NCBI GenBank assembly: GCA_900316295.1
Contig: ONCJ01000001.1
Location: forward strand, 155,898 to 219,897
DNA from: an uncultured Prevotella sp.
GTDB lineage: Bacteria; Bacteroidota; Bacteroidia; Bacteroidales; Bacteroidaceae
Direction: 5' to 3'
DNA length: 64,000 nt
Shown: positions 35,556-46,524 of the stretch, piece after piece
How positions within the stretch are numbered: the first letter of the stretch is position 1
Layout: every line of letters begins with the position of its first letter
Notes under the pieces: model-generated
Database searches by the model: none
What the model was told of the DNA's origin: nothing
The model's input: the letters and a program-made list of their open reading frames with translations, nothing else
Position numbers and translations under genes: made by a program

Positions 35556-35682
35556 GCTTATACTATAATCTGTATTCAAAATATCTATTTATCATCAAAA
35601 AAATTCAATCAGTCATCCCTAAATATCATGAGATTCTCATCTCCTTGAGAAGGTACGATATAGCGCCCTACTCTTTTTGCCG

Positions 35683-35690
35683 CAAAGGTA
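35683..35690 (-). promoter_or_regulatory. -7 box (TACCTTTG) upstream of purB
   Basis: About 130 bp upstream of the purB ATG; no clear -33 partner. Confidence 0.45.
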
Positions 35691-35894
35691 GTAAATAAAC
35701 GGACAAGAAAGAGAAAAGTAGGAGTTAAAAGGAGTTAAAGAAAAAATTACAAAGACAATTAAGATAAATTGCAAAGAAGGAAGGAGGTGTTTTGCGAAAA
35801 AAGAGATTGCGCATCAAGTGCTGAATGAGATAAGGAAACTTCTTGAGGTGGAGCAACGAGAGCTGTAGAAACTTGAGGATATAAAACACAAAAT

Positions 35895-35939
35895 GTCCCC
35901 CACAAATCATACTCCGAAGAATATTTCTTTGTGGGGGAC
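35895..35939 (-). terminator. Hairpin downstream of tRNA-Val
   Basis: Perfect 12-bp arms GTCCCCCACAAA (35895-35906) and its complement (35928-35939). The loop itself can fold into a small stem closed by TTCG on the minus strand. It starts 10 nt after the tRNA 3' end and is followed by ATTTTG, so it is probably the tRNA terminator. Confidence 0.65.
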
Positions 35940-35948
35940 TACACCCCG

Positions 35949-36023
35949 TGGGCGCTGAGGGAGTCGAACCCCCGACCCTCTGCTTGTAAGGCAGATGCTC
36001 TAAACCAACTGAGCTAAGCGCCC
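35949..36023 (-). tRNA. tRNA-Val (anticodon TAC)
   Basis: Minus strand: acceptor GGGCGCT/AGCGCCC, D-loop AGTTGGTTTAGAGC, anticodon loop CTTACAA with TAC, and T-arm GGGGGTTCGACTCCC. Discriminator A; CCA is not encoded. A promoter box lies 21 bp upstream. Confidence 0.95.
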
Positions 36024-36043
36024 GTGCTTGTTTTAAGCGAGTG

Positions 36044-36051
36044 CAAAGGTA
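36044..36051 (-). promoter_or_regulatory. -7 box (TACCTTTG) of tRNA-Val
   Basis: Minus-strand TACCTTTG 21 bp before the tRNA; the -33 region has ATTG instead of TTTG. Confidence 0.55.
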
Positions 36052-36171
36052 ATAAGTTTTTTTATTCCTGCAATAGAAAACGGAGAAAAATTTCGGATAT
36101 TAACATTATTTTAGGATAGGTTTTTTATAATACGCCATCGCTACCTCCGCATGGCAACATGGAAATAAGAA

Positions 36172-36200
36172 GCGAAGGCGCTCTGTTAGAGCACCTTCGC
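36172..36200 (-). terminator. Terminator of the OmpA-family gene
   Basis: GCGAAGGCGCTCT (36172-36184) pairs with AGAGCACCTTCGC (36188-36200) with one mismatch; the outer bases GAAAT/ATTTC can extend it. It lies 60 bp after the stop codon on the minus strand. Confidence 0.75.
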
Positions 36201-36260
36201 CTCATTTCTTCAATATTCTGCGAATAGAATCGTTTCTATCCAAGAATATTTGCCATCTGA

Positions 36261-37448
36261 TTATTTCTTCTCAGGAATGTCTGTGATCTGAACAGTAGCA
36301 CGACGGTCGAAGTCCTTTGGCATGTCAACACCGAGGATGTTTACACCACCAGCGTGAGCTGTTGTAATCTTGCTTTCAGAAACGCCCATACCTATAAGCT
36401 CATTCTTAACGGTCTCAGCACGCTTGAGAGAGAGCTGCTCATTCTTTGCAGGAGTACCCGTTGCGCTGTCAGCATAACCTGTTACGAGGATGCTTGCGTC
36501 ATTGTCCTTAGCATACTTAGCAAGAGCACGAACATTAACAAGATCCTTTGGATTAGCTACGTCAACCTTGGCGAGGTTGAAGAATACAGAAACTGGAGTG
36601 GTGATAAACTCCTTAACAGAGTCAGAGATGCGCTCAACTGGCTTGTTCTGAGCCTCCTGAAGGAGCTTCTGCAGACGTGCGTTCTCGTTAGCGAGGTCGT
36701 TAGCTCGTGCGTTAGCAGCATCGAGTGCAGCCTGGTGCTGTGCCTTGAGAGCCTCAACATCGGGCACTTTCTTCCAAGTAGCCTTACCGAGGTTGAGAGT
36801 CAGACCGAGCTCTGCATAAATATTGTTGTCGTGAGAATCCCATCCACGGTTAGCATCAGTAGACTGGTTACCACCATCGATGTCACCCTCAAGACGATTC
36901 CAGCCGAGTTCAGCATGGATACCTACGTTCTTGTTGATTAGGAACAGAGCCTGGATACCTGCGCTGAGATCCATAGCATACAAGTTGTGAGTCATGGTAC
37001 GACCCATACCACCACCGACGAACGGGATGATGTTAACGGTACGAGCCTCCTTGTAACCAAGGATCAGGTTGCTCAGGTTGAACATTGCATGACCGTTCAG
37101 AATCCAATACTTGTTACCAATGCTCTTCTCACCTGGTACACCTTCAACAGTCTTACCCCAGATACCCTGTCCTTTCAAGCGGAGACCGAGACCAGGAGTA
37201 AACCACTTACCAATGGCGATAGCTACGCCTGGATTAGAACGATCGCCCTTGAATGGGCTCTTAGAGATAGTACGAACACCTACATGCTCCTCACTGGAAT
37301 ACCAAGCATTCCAGTTTGCACCTGCCTCTACAAACCAATTGCTCCAAAAAGAGTTTGTTCCAACACTGTACTTCTCTGTGATTTCATCCTGTGCGAAAGA
37401 AGCTACTGAGAAGCTGGCAAAAGCCAATACAATCAAAATTTTTTTCAT
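36261..37448 (-). CDS. OmpA-family outer membrane protein
   Basis: 395 residues. Signal peptide (ASFSVASFAQ), a beta-barrel of about 200 residues, an alpha-helical Ala/Asn/Leu-rich linker (QHQAALDAANARANDLANENARLQ type) and a C-terminal OmpA peptidoglycan-binding domain (ILVTGYADSATGTPAKNEQLSLKRAE, then DRRATVQI). It anchors the outer membrane to the wall and is probably among the most abundant surface proteins. A clear promoter box and terminator frame it as a single gene. Confidence 0.93.
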   Translation of the reverse strand: MKKILIVLAFASFSVASFAQDEITEKYSVGTNSFWSNWFVEAGANWNAWYSSEEHVGVRTISKSPFKGDRSNPGVAIAIGKWFTPGLGLRLKGQGIWGKTVEGVPGEKSIGNKYWILNGHAMFNLSNLILGYKEARTVNIIPFVGGGMGRTMTHNLYAMDLSAGIQALFLINKNVGIHAELGWNRLEGDIDGGNQSTDANRGWDSHDNNIYAELGLTLNLGKATWKKVPDVEALKAQHQAALDAANARANDLANENARLQKLLQEAQNKPVERISDSVKEFITTPVSVFFNLAKVDVANPKDLVNVRALAKYAKDNDASILVTGYADSATGTPAKNEQLSLKRAETVKNELIGMGVSESKITTAHAGGVNILGVDMPKDFDRRATVQITDIPEKK

Positions 37449-37504
37449 AACCTTATGTAATTAATAAAAATATTTTAGCTTTCTAACCTATTAAAAATCG
37501 GGGG

Positions 37505-37512
37505 CAAAGTTA
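37505..37512 (-). promoter_or_regulatory. -7 box (TAACTTTG) of the OmpA-family gene
   Basis: Minus-strand TAACTTTG about 57 bp upstream of the ATG. AT-rich DNA lies upstream of it without a clear TTTG. Confidence 0.55.
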
Positions 37513-37575
37513 ATAAAAAAATATAAAACAGATAGTTTTTTACAAAAAAAAACACATAAATCAACTTTTTTTCTA

Positions 37576-39387
37576 TCATTTTCCAAGCCTTTGTTCTATT
37601 TCTGACTGATGAATTATGGTTAATATCGGTTTTCCATCGGGTGAATAGTTCACATTCTCACATGTAAAAAGATCGTTAACTAACGAGTCCATCTCCTCGT
37701 TACTAAGCACTTGTCCGTATGGGATAGCTGCATGTCGTGCTAACGACAATGCCATAGTCTTCAGGATCTCATCTATTGCCCCGTCACTTTTGTCCTTGCT
37801 TTCCAATATCATTTCTTCAATAAGCGAAGATATACTGATCCCTTCAAGTCCTGAAGGAATAGCCTTCACGACATATCTATCTTGCAAATCCTTCTCAACT
37901 GAGAATCCCATCTCCTTCATTTGGGGGAGCAACTGATCCATAACGACCTTCTCTGAAGTAGACAAGTCAAGGACTTCTGGGAACAACTGTTGCTGGGAGT
38001 CTACGCTATGCTGTCGACGTGCTGCCATATAGCGTTCATATAATATACGTACGTGCGCGCGATACTGGTCAATAATCATCAACCCTGACTTCACCGCCGT
38101 CATAATATACATTCCCTTATATTGATAATGGACAGGCGACTTTTCCTCAGCTATAGCATTTCCAACAGGTATAGATGTTGCATCATCGCCAAACAACACA
38201 GGGTTCTCGGGTTGGTCACTCAACGGCACATCGTCGATAGTAGAGGCATGTATGTCAGGTGTTGATGCGCGAGGTGAATTAAATGGATTATAATGTGGGT
38301 TATAGTTAATCTTAGGCATGCGTGGCGCTGCCCCCCCCTGCATAAAAACAGGAATGTCCGGTTTACCCTCTGTGTCGAAGTCAATGGTAGGTATATTATT
38401 AAAACGACCTATCGTCTCCTTAACTGCAGCAGACAACAGCTGCCAGATAGCTTGTTCGTTTTCAAACTTCACCTCTGTCTTTGTAGGATGTATGTTCACG
38501 TCGATGTCAGCAGGATCGAGTTCCAGATACAGAAAATACGGAACCTGCATACCTTCTGGCAGCAATCGGTCGTAAGCATTTTGAACAGCCTTATTGAAAT
38601 AAGCATGCTTCATAAATCTGCCGTTGACAAAGAAGTACTGATTAACCCCTCTCCGTTTTGCTGTTTCCGGCTTTCCCACAAAGCCATGTACCTTACATAT
38701 CGTAGTGTCTACTGACACATCGAGCAGTTCCTGATTGATTTTCTTGCCAAACACATCTACCACTCGCTGTCTGTAACTGCCCGTACGCAGATCATAGATC
38801 AGAGTATCATTGCTATATAGAGTAAAAGTGGTTTGTGGATATACCAGCGCTATTCGTTCGAAGGCTGTAATAACATTGTTCATCTCTGTGGTGTTCGACT
38901 TCAAGAAACGTCGACGAGCCGGCACATTATAAAAGAGATTTTCAACAAGAAAGTTACTACCGACAGGACATGCACATGGTTCCTGACCCACAATATGGCT
39001 GGCGGCAATACTAAGATGAGTACCGACATCTTCACTCTCCATACGAGTTCGCAGCTCAACTTGAGCCACCGCTGCGATTGAAGCCAAGGCCTCACCCCGA
39101 AATCCCATAGTATGCAAAGCAAAAAGATCATCAGCATTACTTATCTTGGATGTGGCATGACGCTCGAATGCCAGTCGTGCATCCGTCTCGCTCATGCCTT
39201 TGCCATCGTCAATCACCTGTATGGCTGTACGACCAGCATCTACGACTCGCACTTCGATGGTCGTAGCACCAGCGTCGACAGCATTCTCCACAAGTTCTTT
39301 TATTACTGATGCCGGTCGTTGTATCACCTCTCCTGCAGCTATCTGATTAGCGACGCTATCCGGCAAGAGCTGTATCACGTCACTCAT
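37576..39387 (-). CDS. mutL: DNA mismatch repair protein MutL
   Basis: 603 residues from the ATG at 39387; 21 codons of upstream frame run inside the OstA gene and were dropped. N-terminal GHKL ATPase motifs (ELVENAVDAGAT, DDGKGM, HTMGFRGEALASI) and a C-terminal MutL dimerisation domain (YKGMYIMTAVKSGLMIIDQYRA). Residues 350-420 form a variable linker. It couples MutS mismatch recognition to repair. It overlaps the OstA-like gene by 8 bp and is the last gene of the guaB operon. Confidence 0.95.
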   Translation of the reverse strand: MSDVIQLLPDSVANQIAAGEVIQRPASVIKELVENAVDAGATTIEVRVVDAGRTAIQVIDDGKGMSETDARLAFERHATSKISNADDLFALHTMGFRGEALASIAAVAQVELRTRMESEDVGTHLSIAASHIVGQEPCACPVGSNFLVENLFYNVPARRRFLKSNTTEMNNVITAFERIALVYPQTTFTLYSNDTLIYDLRTGSYRQRVVDVFGKKINQELLDVSVDTTICKVHGFVGKPETAKRRGVNQYFFVNGRFMKHAYFNKAVQNAYDRLLPEGMQVPYFLYLELDPADIDVNIHPTKTEVKFENEQAIWQLLSAAVKETIGRFNNIPTIDFDTEGKPDIPVFMQGGAAPRMPKINYNPHYNPFNSPRASTPDIHASTIDDVPLSDQPENPVLFGDDATSIPVGNAIAEEKSPVHYQYKGMYIMTAVKSGLMIIDQYRAHVRILYERYMAARRQHSVDSQQQLFPEVLDLSTSEKVVMDQLLPQMKEMGFSVEKDLQDRYVVKAIPSGLEGISISSLIEEMILESKDKSDGAIDEILKTMALSLARHAAIPYGQVLSNEEMDSLVNDLFTCENVNYSPDGKPILTIIHQSEIEQRLGK

Positions 39388-41056
39388 ATTTTTTCTTCTT
39401 TGGCAATCCAGCATCACCATCCTCCTTACGTACTCTACGCAACAAATCAAACTTATTCAAGGGTCGCATGAAATCATACCATGCAAACGAAGGAAGTTTG
39501 TCGGTCCCAGGAGGTATTTGCGTTATGGGATAGAGTGTTCCAGTAGGAGCTGACACCCAGATTTTCTGTAGTTTCCGTTCTTCTGTAAGATACATCTTCA
39601 TCGTATCCGTCTGCAGTGTATTCATCCCGACATAAGTACTATCCTTGTCGTCGCGAGGAAAGTAGACAGACAACACGTTGCCGATGGCTTCATTTCTACG
39701 CATCTTGCCATCGACAAAATACGAGCGCATCTCCTTAGAAGATATCTGGTTGTAACGTTCCTCATCCTCTATTTTCTCAACAGAGAGGGCATTGCCAAAC
39801 ACGTACGCTTCGCGTATCGTGGAGTCATTCATAAAGATTTTGATAGAATCGCCCAGTATTTGGCGCATCCCGTTCCACGCTATCGGATCTTTATGCATTG
39901 TCATGCACGAGTCCTTGGAATTGAACACTAACAGATCACATACTGCCTGCACGTCAGTACGATAGGCTCTCACATTGGCATAGCAATACACCTCTCTATA
40001 TAAAGAATCTGTATTGAGATTGAATGCTCTCATTCTAATGGTGTCACACCTCATAAAGAGGGTATCTTTCTGAGAATATTCCTTGACCAAAGGATTGCCA
40101 TATGCGACAGCCACAGAATCAGTGTAATTGACATATTCCCCCTCAAGGGAGTTAAGATTCTTACGATCTGTGTATACGACATTACCAGTGCCCTCGCCCT
40201 TACGTGTCTGCTCATTGTATATCAAGTGGTCACCAGTCATAACACGGTCGTTGATTTTGTCGACAATTCTCACATTACCAGTGCCTTCGCTGTCTCCAGT
40301 CTTACTATTATACGTAATGTGTTCACCCTCGATATCACGTTCTTTCGACACGATGGTGGAATGTCCGACCAGTTCCATCCTGTCAGTCTTACTGTGATAG
40401 TAGCCGTCATTAGTATGCACTACCTCCCCACCCTTACCATATATCACCGACGGTCCTATGACATGAGCCTCTTCTGTGTCGGTGTTGTAATTAAGGTGTT
40501 CGGTATTTATAGTATACTTTGGGCTCTTCATGACGACATTCTCAAAAAAGTTTGCCTCGTGTTGGTCCATGAAATACTCGCCTCGAGCCGATGTAACGGT
40601 ATTCTGTCCTATCACCAGCCTTCCACCATTACCTCCGAAGAAGTTAGCATATTCTGTCCCACTGTTATAGTCAAGACTATCACAATATAATGATCTGCCT
40701 GGTTGTTTGAGCACTACATGTTGGCGAGCCTGTATCAGTTCACTATTACCATAATAGTTAGCACGGGCACAATCGAGTGTTATTCCTCCCCTCTTACGCA
40801 TCTTTACATGTCCAAATGCCTGAAAGGTGTTTTGGTTTTGATTAAAATAGGCGCTGTCACATGACAGGTTGGTATCCTGATAACGGAACCTCACATGTCC
40901 CTTGACGATCTGGACACCAGGCTTCAACCCTTGATCATACTTCAGCTCATCAGCATGATCCAGGTATACCTTCTCGTCGACTGCCTTACGTTTTTGTGCT
41001 CCTGCAGAGCCCACAAATAGCGTACACAGAATAATAAAGAACCAACATCTCCGCAT
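39380..41056 (-). CDS. OstA/LptA-like N-terminal domain protein
   Basis: About 558 residues from the ATG at 41056. Signal peptide (IILCTLFVGSAGAQ), then OstA/LptA-type beta-jellyroll strands (VYLDHADELKYDQ, VQIVKGHVRFRYQDTNLSCDSAYF) repeated through most of the length, fitting a long periplasmic groove. In Bacteroidetes such proteins stand in for LptA or LptD-associated parts of LPS transport. It shares the operon with two SurA-like chaperones, which supports a role in outer-membrane biogenesis. Confidence 0.85.
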   Translation of the reverse strand: MRRCWFFIILCTLFVGSAGAQKRKAVDEKVYLDHADELKYDQGLKPGVQIVKGHVRFRYQDTNLSCDSAYFNQNQNTFQAFGHVKMRKRGGITLDCARANYYGNSELIQARQHVVLKQPGRSLYCDSLDYNSGTEYANFFGGNGGRLVIGQNTVTSARGEYFMDQHEANFFENVVMKSPKYTINTEHLNYNTDTEEAHVIGPSVIYGKGGEVVHTNDGYYHSKTDRMELVGHSTIVSKERDIEGEHITYNSKTGDSEGTGNVRIVDKINDRVMTGDHLIYNEQTRKGEGTGNVVYTDRKNLNSLEGEYVNYTDSVAVAYGNPLVKEYSQKDTLFMRCDTIRMRAFNLNTDSLYREVYCYANVRAYRTDVQAVCDLLVFNSKDSCMTMHKDPIAWNGMRQILGDSIKIFMNDSTIREAYVFGNALSVEKIEDEERYNQISSKEMRSYFVDGKMRRNEAIGNVLSVYFPRDDKDSTYVGMNTLQTDTMKMYLTEERKLQKIWVSAPTGTLYPITQIPPGTDKLPSFAWYDFMRPLNKFDLLRRVRKEDGDAGLPKKKKYE

Positions 41057-41069
41057 CAAAAAACCATTC

Positions 41070-42476
41070 TTATTTAATCCATCCCTCGTATTCAAAGTCA
41101 CAATCGGTATACTGTGGATTCATACGAACATAGATATTCTTAATTTTCTTTACCACCCAATCATGTATTAACTGCTGGCGTCGCTTGGCAAGCACAATCT
41201 CCTGCATGTCCTGAAAATCACCAGTGATAGTGGCACGGTGTTCATCCACACGGCTTTTCAGCTTGACTATCGCACATACTGTCTTACCCTTAGAATTGGT
41301 CATTTGGAACGCATCCGACACTTCACCAACTTGCATCTTCTCTATTGTATGAGCAACCTCCGAAGGAAGGTCTTGAATGCGGAATCTTGACGTACGCGAA
41401 CTTTCGGTACTGTTAGCCATAAGTCCATTATTGCTTCTTGTATCCTTATCGTCAGAGAGCAGCGTGGCAGCAGCCTCAAAAGTAAACTTCTCTGATCTGA
41501 TATCGTTAGCGATAGAATCCAGACGTAGTTTTGCTGCATCTATTTCATCACCACTCACTCTTGGTTTCATCAATATATGGCGACAGTTTATTTTATCACC
41601 TCGCCTATCTATCAATTGGATGATATGATATCCAAATTCACTCTCTACTATCTTTGAGACCTTCTTTGGATCAGTCAGATTGAAAGCGGCAGTGGCAAAA
41701 GCCGGATCGAGCATTCCACGCCCCACATATCCAAGTTCACCTCCCTGTCTTGCCGAGCCAGGGTCTTCAGAATACAGACGAGCGAGTGTCGCAAACGTAG
41801 CCTCGCCATTAGTCACGCGATCACTATAGGATCGCAACTCGTCCTTTATTCTATTTATTTCTTCTTGAGCAATCTTCGGCGTCTGTGTTATTATCTGCAC
41901 CTCAACGGTTGTTGGTATTAGCGGCAGACTGTCTTGCGGCACGTCTTTAAAATAGTTGCGCACCTCTGCAGGAGAAATCTTAATGTTCTCCACAAGTTTC
42001 TCTTGCATCTTCTGCACCAACATCATAGTGCGATACTCATCACGCATTTCCTGTCGCATCTGGGTGACAGACATACGGCGCATCTCCTCGAGCTTTTCTT
42101 TTGAGCCGACCATCTGTATCCAGTAGTTAATACGTTGCTCCACTCCTTGTGATATTTCGTTCTCAGACACCTCGATACTATCTATCTCTGCTTGATGGAC
42201 AAAGAGTTTCTGTACCGCTATCTGCTCAGGAATGCGGCAGTTGGCATTATCGCCCCATCCGCCATCAGGATCTCCCTGCAGACGAGTCACCTCGATTTCT
42301 GACTTTAGAATTGGTTCGTCACCGACGACCCATACCACCTCGTCAACCACACTTGCAGGATTAATATTGTCCTCTTGTACGACCGACTTAACAGAGTCGC
42401 TATCAGCAACTATCGTCTGTGCTCCAGCAGTACTGAAGAACAGGGAGCAAAGAACAAAAAACAAAGATTTCCTCAT
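41070..42476 (-). CDS. SurA-like peptidyl-prolyl isomerase
   Basis: 468 residues, signal peptide (LFFSTAGAQ), an N-terminal SurA-type chaperone region, then two parvulin domains (TVEVQIITQTPKI then ELGYVGRGMLDPAFATAAF; and NCRHILMKPRVSGDE then VGEVSDAFQM). Such periplasmic chaperones deliver barrel proteins to the BAM complex. It is the second of two tandem PPIase genes, with 5 bp between them. Confidence 0.92.
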   Translation of the reverse strand: MRKSLFFVLCSLFFSTAGAQTIVADSDSVKSVVQEDNINPASVVDEVVWVVGDEPILKSEIEVTRLQGDPDGGWGDNANCRIPEQIAVQKLFVHQAEIDSIEVSENEISQGVEQRINYWIQMVGSKEKLEEMRRMSVTQMRQEMRDEYRTMMLVQKMQEKLVENIKISPAEVRNYFKDVPQDSLPLIPTTVEVQIITQTPKIAQEEINRIKDELRSYSDRVTNGEATFATLARLYSEDPGSARQGGELGYVGRGMLDPAFATAAFNLTDPKKVSKIVESEFGYHIIQLIDRRGDKINCRHILMKPRVSGDEIDAAKLRLDSIANDIRSEKFTFEAAATLLSDDKDTRSNNGLMANSTESSRTSRFRIQDLPSEVAHTIEKMQVGEVSDAFQMTNSKGKTVCAIVKLKSRVDEHRATITGDFQDMQEIVLAKRRQQLIHDWVVKKIKNIYVRMNPQYTDCDFEYEGWIK

Positions 42477-42481
42477 CTCTC

Positions 42482-43939
42482 TTAGTGTTTATTCACTGTG
42501 GCAAGCACGTCCTTATTTACCGTCACAGGGTATTTCTTACGAAGTTCTGCAACCCACGCTTTCTCGAGTTCTTCCTGATAGTCAGCGACAACCAATCCAC
42601 GTACATCTGTGTAATCCTGTGGGGCCTTCAGCTTCTTGCCGAATGTCGCATCTATAGGGAAGTCCTTAGTTGGTTTCACTTCCACATTCTTCTTAAATAT
42701 ATCACGATCCACCAAACTGTTCCTACCCTCTTCAAAGATACCTTTCTCTACACGAATACGAAGCACAGAGTCATTATTGAAGGTGGTACGAAGCAACTCA
42801 GCCCACTGACTGAAAGGTTTTCCCTTCACACAGTTCTTCACAGCCTTCACGTCTGCCGCATCTTTCACATGATAGGCAATGCCCTTAAATCTGGGCTTCT
42901 CCCACTTGTACTTCTTCTTGTTCTTCTTGAAGTAATTTGCCAATGCCGCATCATTCTTTGATGCTTTTTCCCAGACCAAACGATTGCTGATTTCAAAGAG
43001 TAGCAAACCATCATGATACTCCTGTATTAGATAATGCAAGTCAGGATCATTACTTTCCATCTCTGCACTACGCTCATCAAGTAAACTCTCTACGGTCTTC
43101 GTGCCATTACTCTCTGCCACCATCTTGTCGAGTTTTTCTGTAACAATACGCTCTCTGATGCCTCTATTCTCGATAAATCGGGTAATGTCAACACGCAGAC
43201 TGTCGTATGGCGGCACTTGCGAGCGTTCGTTCATCTTTATGATATGATAGCCAAAAGGTGACAAGAAAGGCTTACTCATCTCGCCTGCCTGCAAAGCATA
43301 CGCCTGAGTTTCAAACTCTGCTATGGTCTGTCCAGGACCGAGTGTCGGTAGTTTTCCACCATTACGAGCCGACCCAGGGTCTTGAGAAACCCTCTTTGCC
43401 AACTCTGCAAAGTCAGCACCTGCCAACAACGCGTTGTATATAGAATCAATACGTACCTTTGCCTTTTCCTGTTCCTCCTTGCTTGCTGTCTGCTCCAGAT
43501 GCAATAGTATATGCGAAGCTGTAAACAGACCACGAGGACCAATCTGCTCTACCATGTTATCATAGTATTTCTTTGCCTCGTTCTCGACATCAGCATCGGT
43601 GACAAACGATGGTTTAATCTGCTGGTCGCGATAACTCAAGAACTCCTTCTTAAACGAAGTCAACGTATCGAGTTTAGCATCAAGAGCTGCAGCTACTTTC
43701 AACTTGTAGTTAATGAACAAGTCCACATACTCTTCAACACTTTTCTTATCTATTACGCCTTCGGAGTTGTTCTTATTGAAAGAATATTCAAATTCAGAAC
43801 GACTAACTGGCTGACCATTAATAGTCATGACCGTAGGATCAGACGTTTGTGCTATTGCAGGACTAAACGACAATTGGCAAATGACAGCTGACAACGCCAT
43901 CATTCCCCATTGTCTATTTTCTTTTAATTTCTTCCACAT
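42482..43939 (-). CDS. Peptidyl-prolyl isomerase, PpiD/SurA-like
   Basis: 485 residues with a signal peptide, a SurA_N-like helical region (NGQPVSRSEFEYSFNKN) and one clear parvulin domain (TASHILLHLEQTAS, NGGKLPTLGPGQTIAEFETQAYAL, SPFGYHIIKM), followed by a long C-terminal region. It lacks the second well-formed parvulin domain of its neighbour. Probably a periplasmic chaperone for outer-membrane proteins, encoded between guaB and the SurA-like gene. Confidence 0.9.
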   Translation of the reverse strand: MWKKLKENRQWGMMALSAVICQLSFSPAIAQTSDPTVMTINGQPVSRSEFEYSFNKNNSEGVIDKKSVEEYVDLFINYKLKVAAALDAKLDTLTSFKKEFLSYRDQQIKPSFVTDADVENEAKKYYDNMVEQIGPRGLFTASHILLHLEQTASKEEQEKAKVRIDSIYNALLAGADFAELAKRVSQDPGSARNGGKLPTLGPGQTIAEFETQAYALQAGEMSKPFLSPFGYHIIKMNERSQVPPYDSLRVDITRFIENRGIRERIVTEKLDKMVAESNGTKTVESLLDERSAEMESNDPDLHYLIQEYHDGLLLFEISNRLVWEKASKNDAALANYFKKNKKKYKWEKPRFKGIAYHVKDAADVKAVKNCVKGKPFSQWAELLRTTFNNDSVLRIRVEKGIFEEGRNSLVDRDIFKKNVEVKPTKDFPIDATFGKKLKAPQDYTDVRGLVVADYQEELEKAWVAELRKKYPVTVNKDVLATVNKH

Positions 43940-43986
43940 TGTTTTCTTCTATCATTTATCATTTTAAGCACACAAATCTTCCCATA

Positions 43987-45486
<1,500 letters not shown>

Positions 45487-45496
45487 TTATTGCGTG

Positions 45497-45504
45497 CAAA
45501 GATA
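45497..45504 (-). promoter_or_regulatory. -7 box (TATCTTTG) of the guaB-mutL operon
   Basis: Minus-strand TATCTTTG 25 bp upstream of the guaB ATG; the -33 element is not obvious. Confidence 0.5.
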
Positions 45505-45603
45505 GCAATAAATTCCCAATTCGTTGTCACCTTTTCATCTTTTCGCAGCCTTGTTAATACGATTTAACGTCACTAAGAGGTTTGTAATAACACTACGCTA
45601 TTC

Positions 45604-46494
45604 TTATTTTGCCTGCAGCCATCTTTCTATGGCCTTCTTAGTCTTCGCTCTGCCTATACCTGCGAGTCTGTCATACTTATCAAAATCAAAAGTATCATAC
45701 CGGTTCATGGGAATGTCTATAAGAATATCAGGACGCAAGAGTTTTACTGACAGCTCCGCATTCTTTTGAATCATTATCGAGACAGAGCGATTCATCAGGG
45801 TGTAATAATTGATATCCGCATCTTCAGGTATTATCCTGTTGATGAAGGACATCATACGTGAACGTTCCGATGCCGTTTCCCTGACTACTTTTCTCAGTTT
45901 CACCTGTCCCAGGTAGTCATGACCACTAACATTAACCGCCACAAGCAGGTCTTCCTTGCTACGCATGACACGGTTCAATGGCAACGGATTGACCAATCCA
46001 CCATCTACCAACAATCTCCCATCACTTTTGACAGGACTGAAAAAAAGAGGTAACGATATTGATGCTCTTATTGCCTCGTAAAGACTTCCACTTGTAAACA
46101 CCACCTCTGTTCCAGTAATAGCATCTGTGGCGATGGCACTATAAGGTATGGGCAGGTCTTCGATATTTACATCTGGCACGACATCCTTCAAGGCTTTTAT
46201 TATACGCTCACCTTTAGAGATATGGCTTATACTAAGCGAGAAATCTATGAGCGAAAGAATCTTCTTACGATCTATAGTCTGCATCCACTGTTTGAATTCC
46301 TCCAATTTGCCAGCCGCATACATTCCTCCAACAAGTGCTCCCATTGACGTGCCCGAAACAGCCCTGATATGATAGCCCATAGACAACAGCTGGTCGATAG
46401 CACCAACATGAGCAAGTCCCCGTGCGCCACCTGTAGAAAGCACAAGGGAGACATCTTTTTTTTCTTTCTTTTTATCTTTAAGAAATTGGAACAA
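45604..46494 (-). CDS. Patatin-like phospholipase
   Basis: 296 residues. Patatin motifs: oxyanion-hole loop STGGARGLAHVGAI, nucleophile GTSMG (S50) and the catalytic aspartate in LLVDGGLVNPLP. No signal peptide; the N-terminus is very Lys-rich (KDKKKEKKD). Likely a cytoplasmic lipid acyl hydrolase of the RssA/YchK type. It follows recQ by 30 bp and is the last gene of the tig-to-recQ run. Confidence 0.9.
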   Translation of the reverse strand: MFQFLKDKKKEKKDVSLVLSTGGARGLAHVGAIDQLLSMGYHIRAVSGTSMGALVGGMYAAGKLEEFKQWMQTIDRKKILSLIDFSLSISHISKGERIIKALKDVVPDVNIEDLPIPYSAIATDAITGTEVVFTSGSLYEAIRASISLPLFFSPVKSDGRLLVDGGLVNPLPLNRVMRSKEDLLVAVNVSGHDYLGQVKLRKVVRETASERSRMMSFINRIIPEDADINYYTLMNRSVSIMIQKNAELSVKLLRPDILIDIPMNRYDTFDFDKYDRLAGIGRAKTKKAIERWLQAK

Positions 46495-46524
46495 CTTGTT
46501 GCTTTTTGTGTATCTCCAAATAAA

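Noticed and set aside
35725-35910. Possible small gene between purB and tRNA-Val
   Set aside because: The minus-strand frame is Phe/Leu-rich noise, and the plus-strand helix-like frame lacks a start codon.
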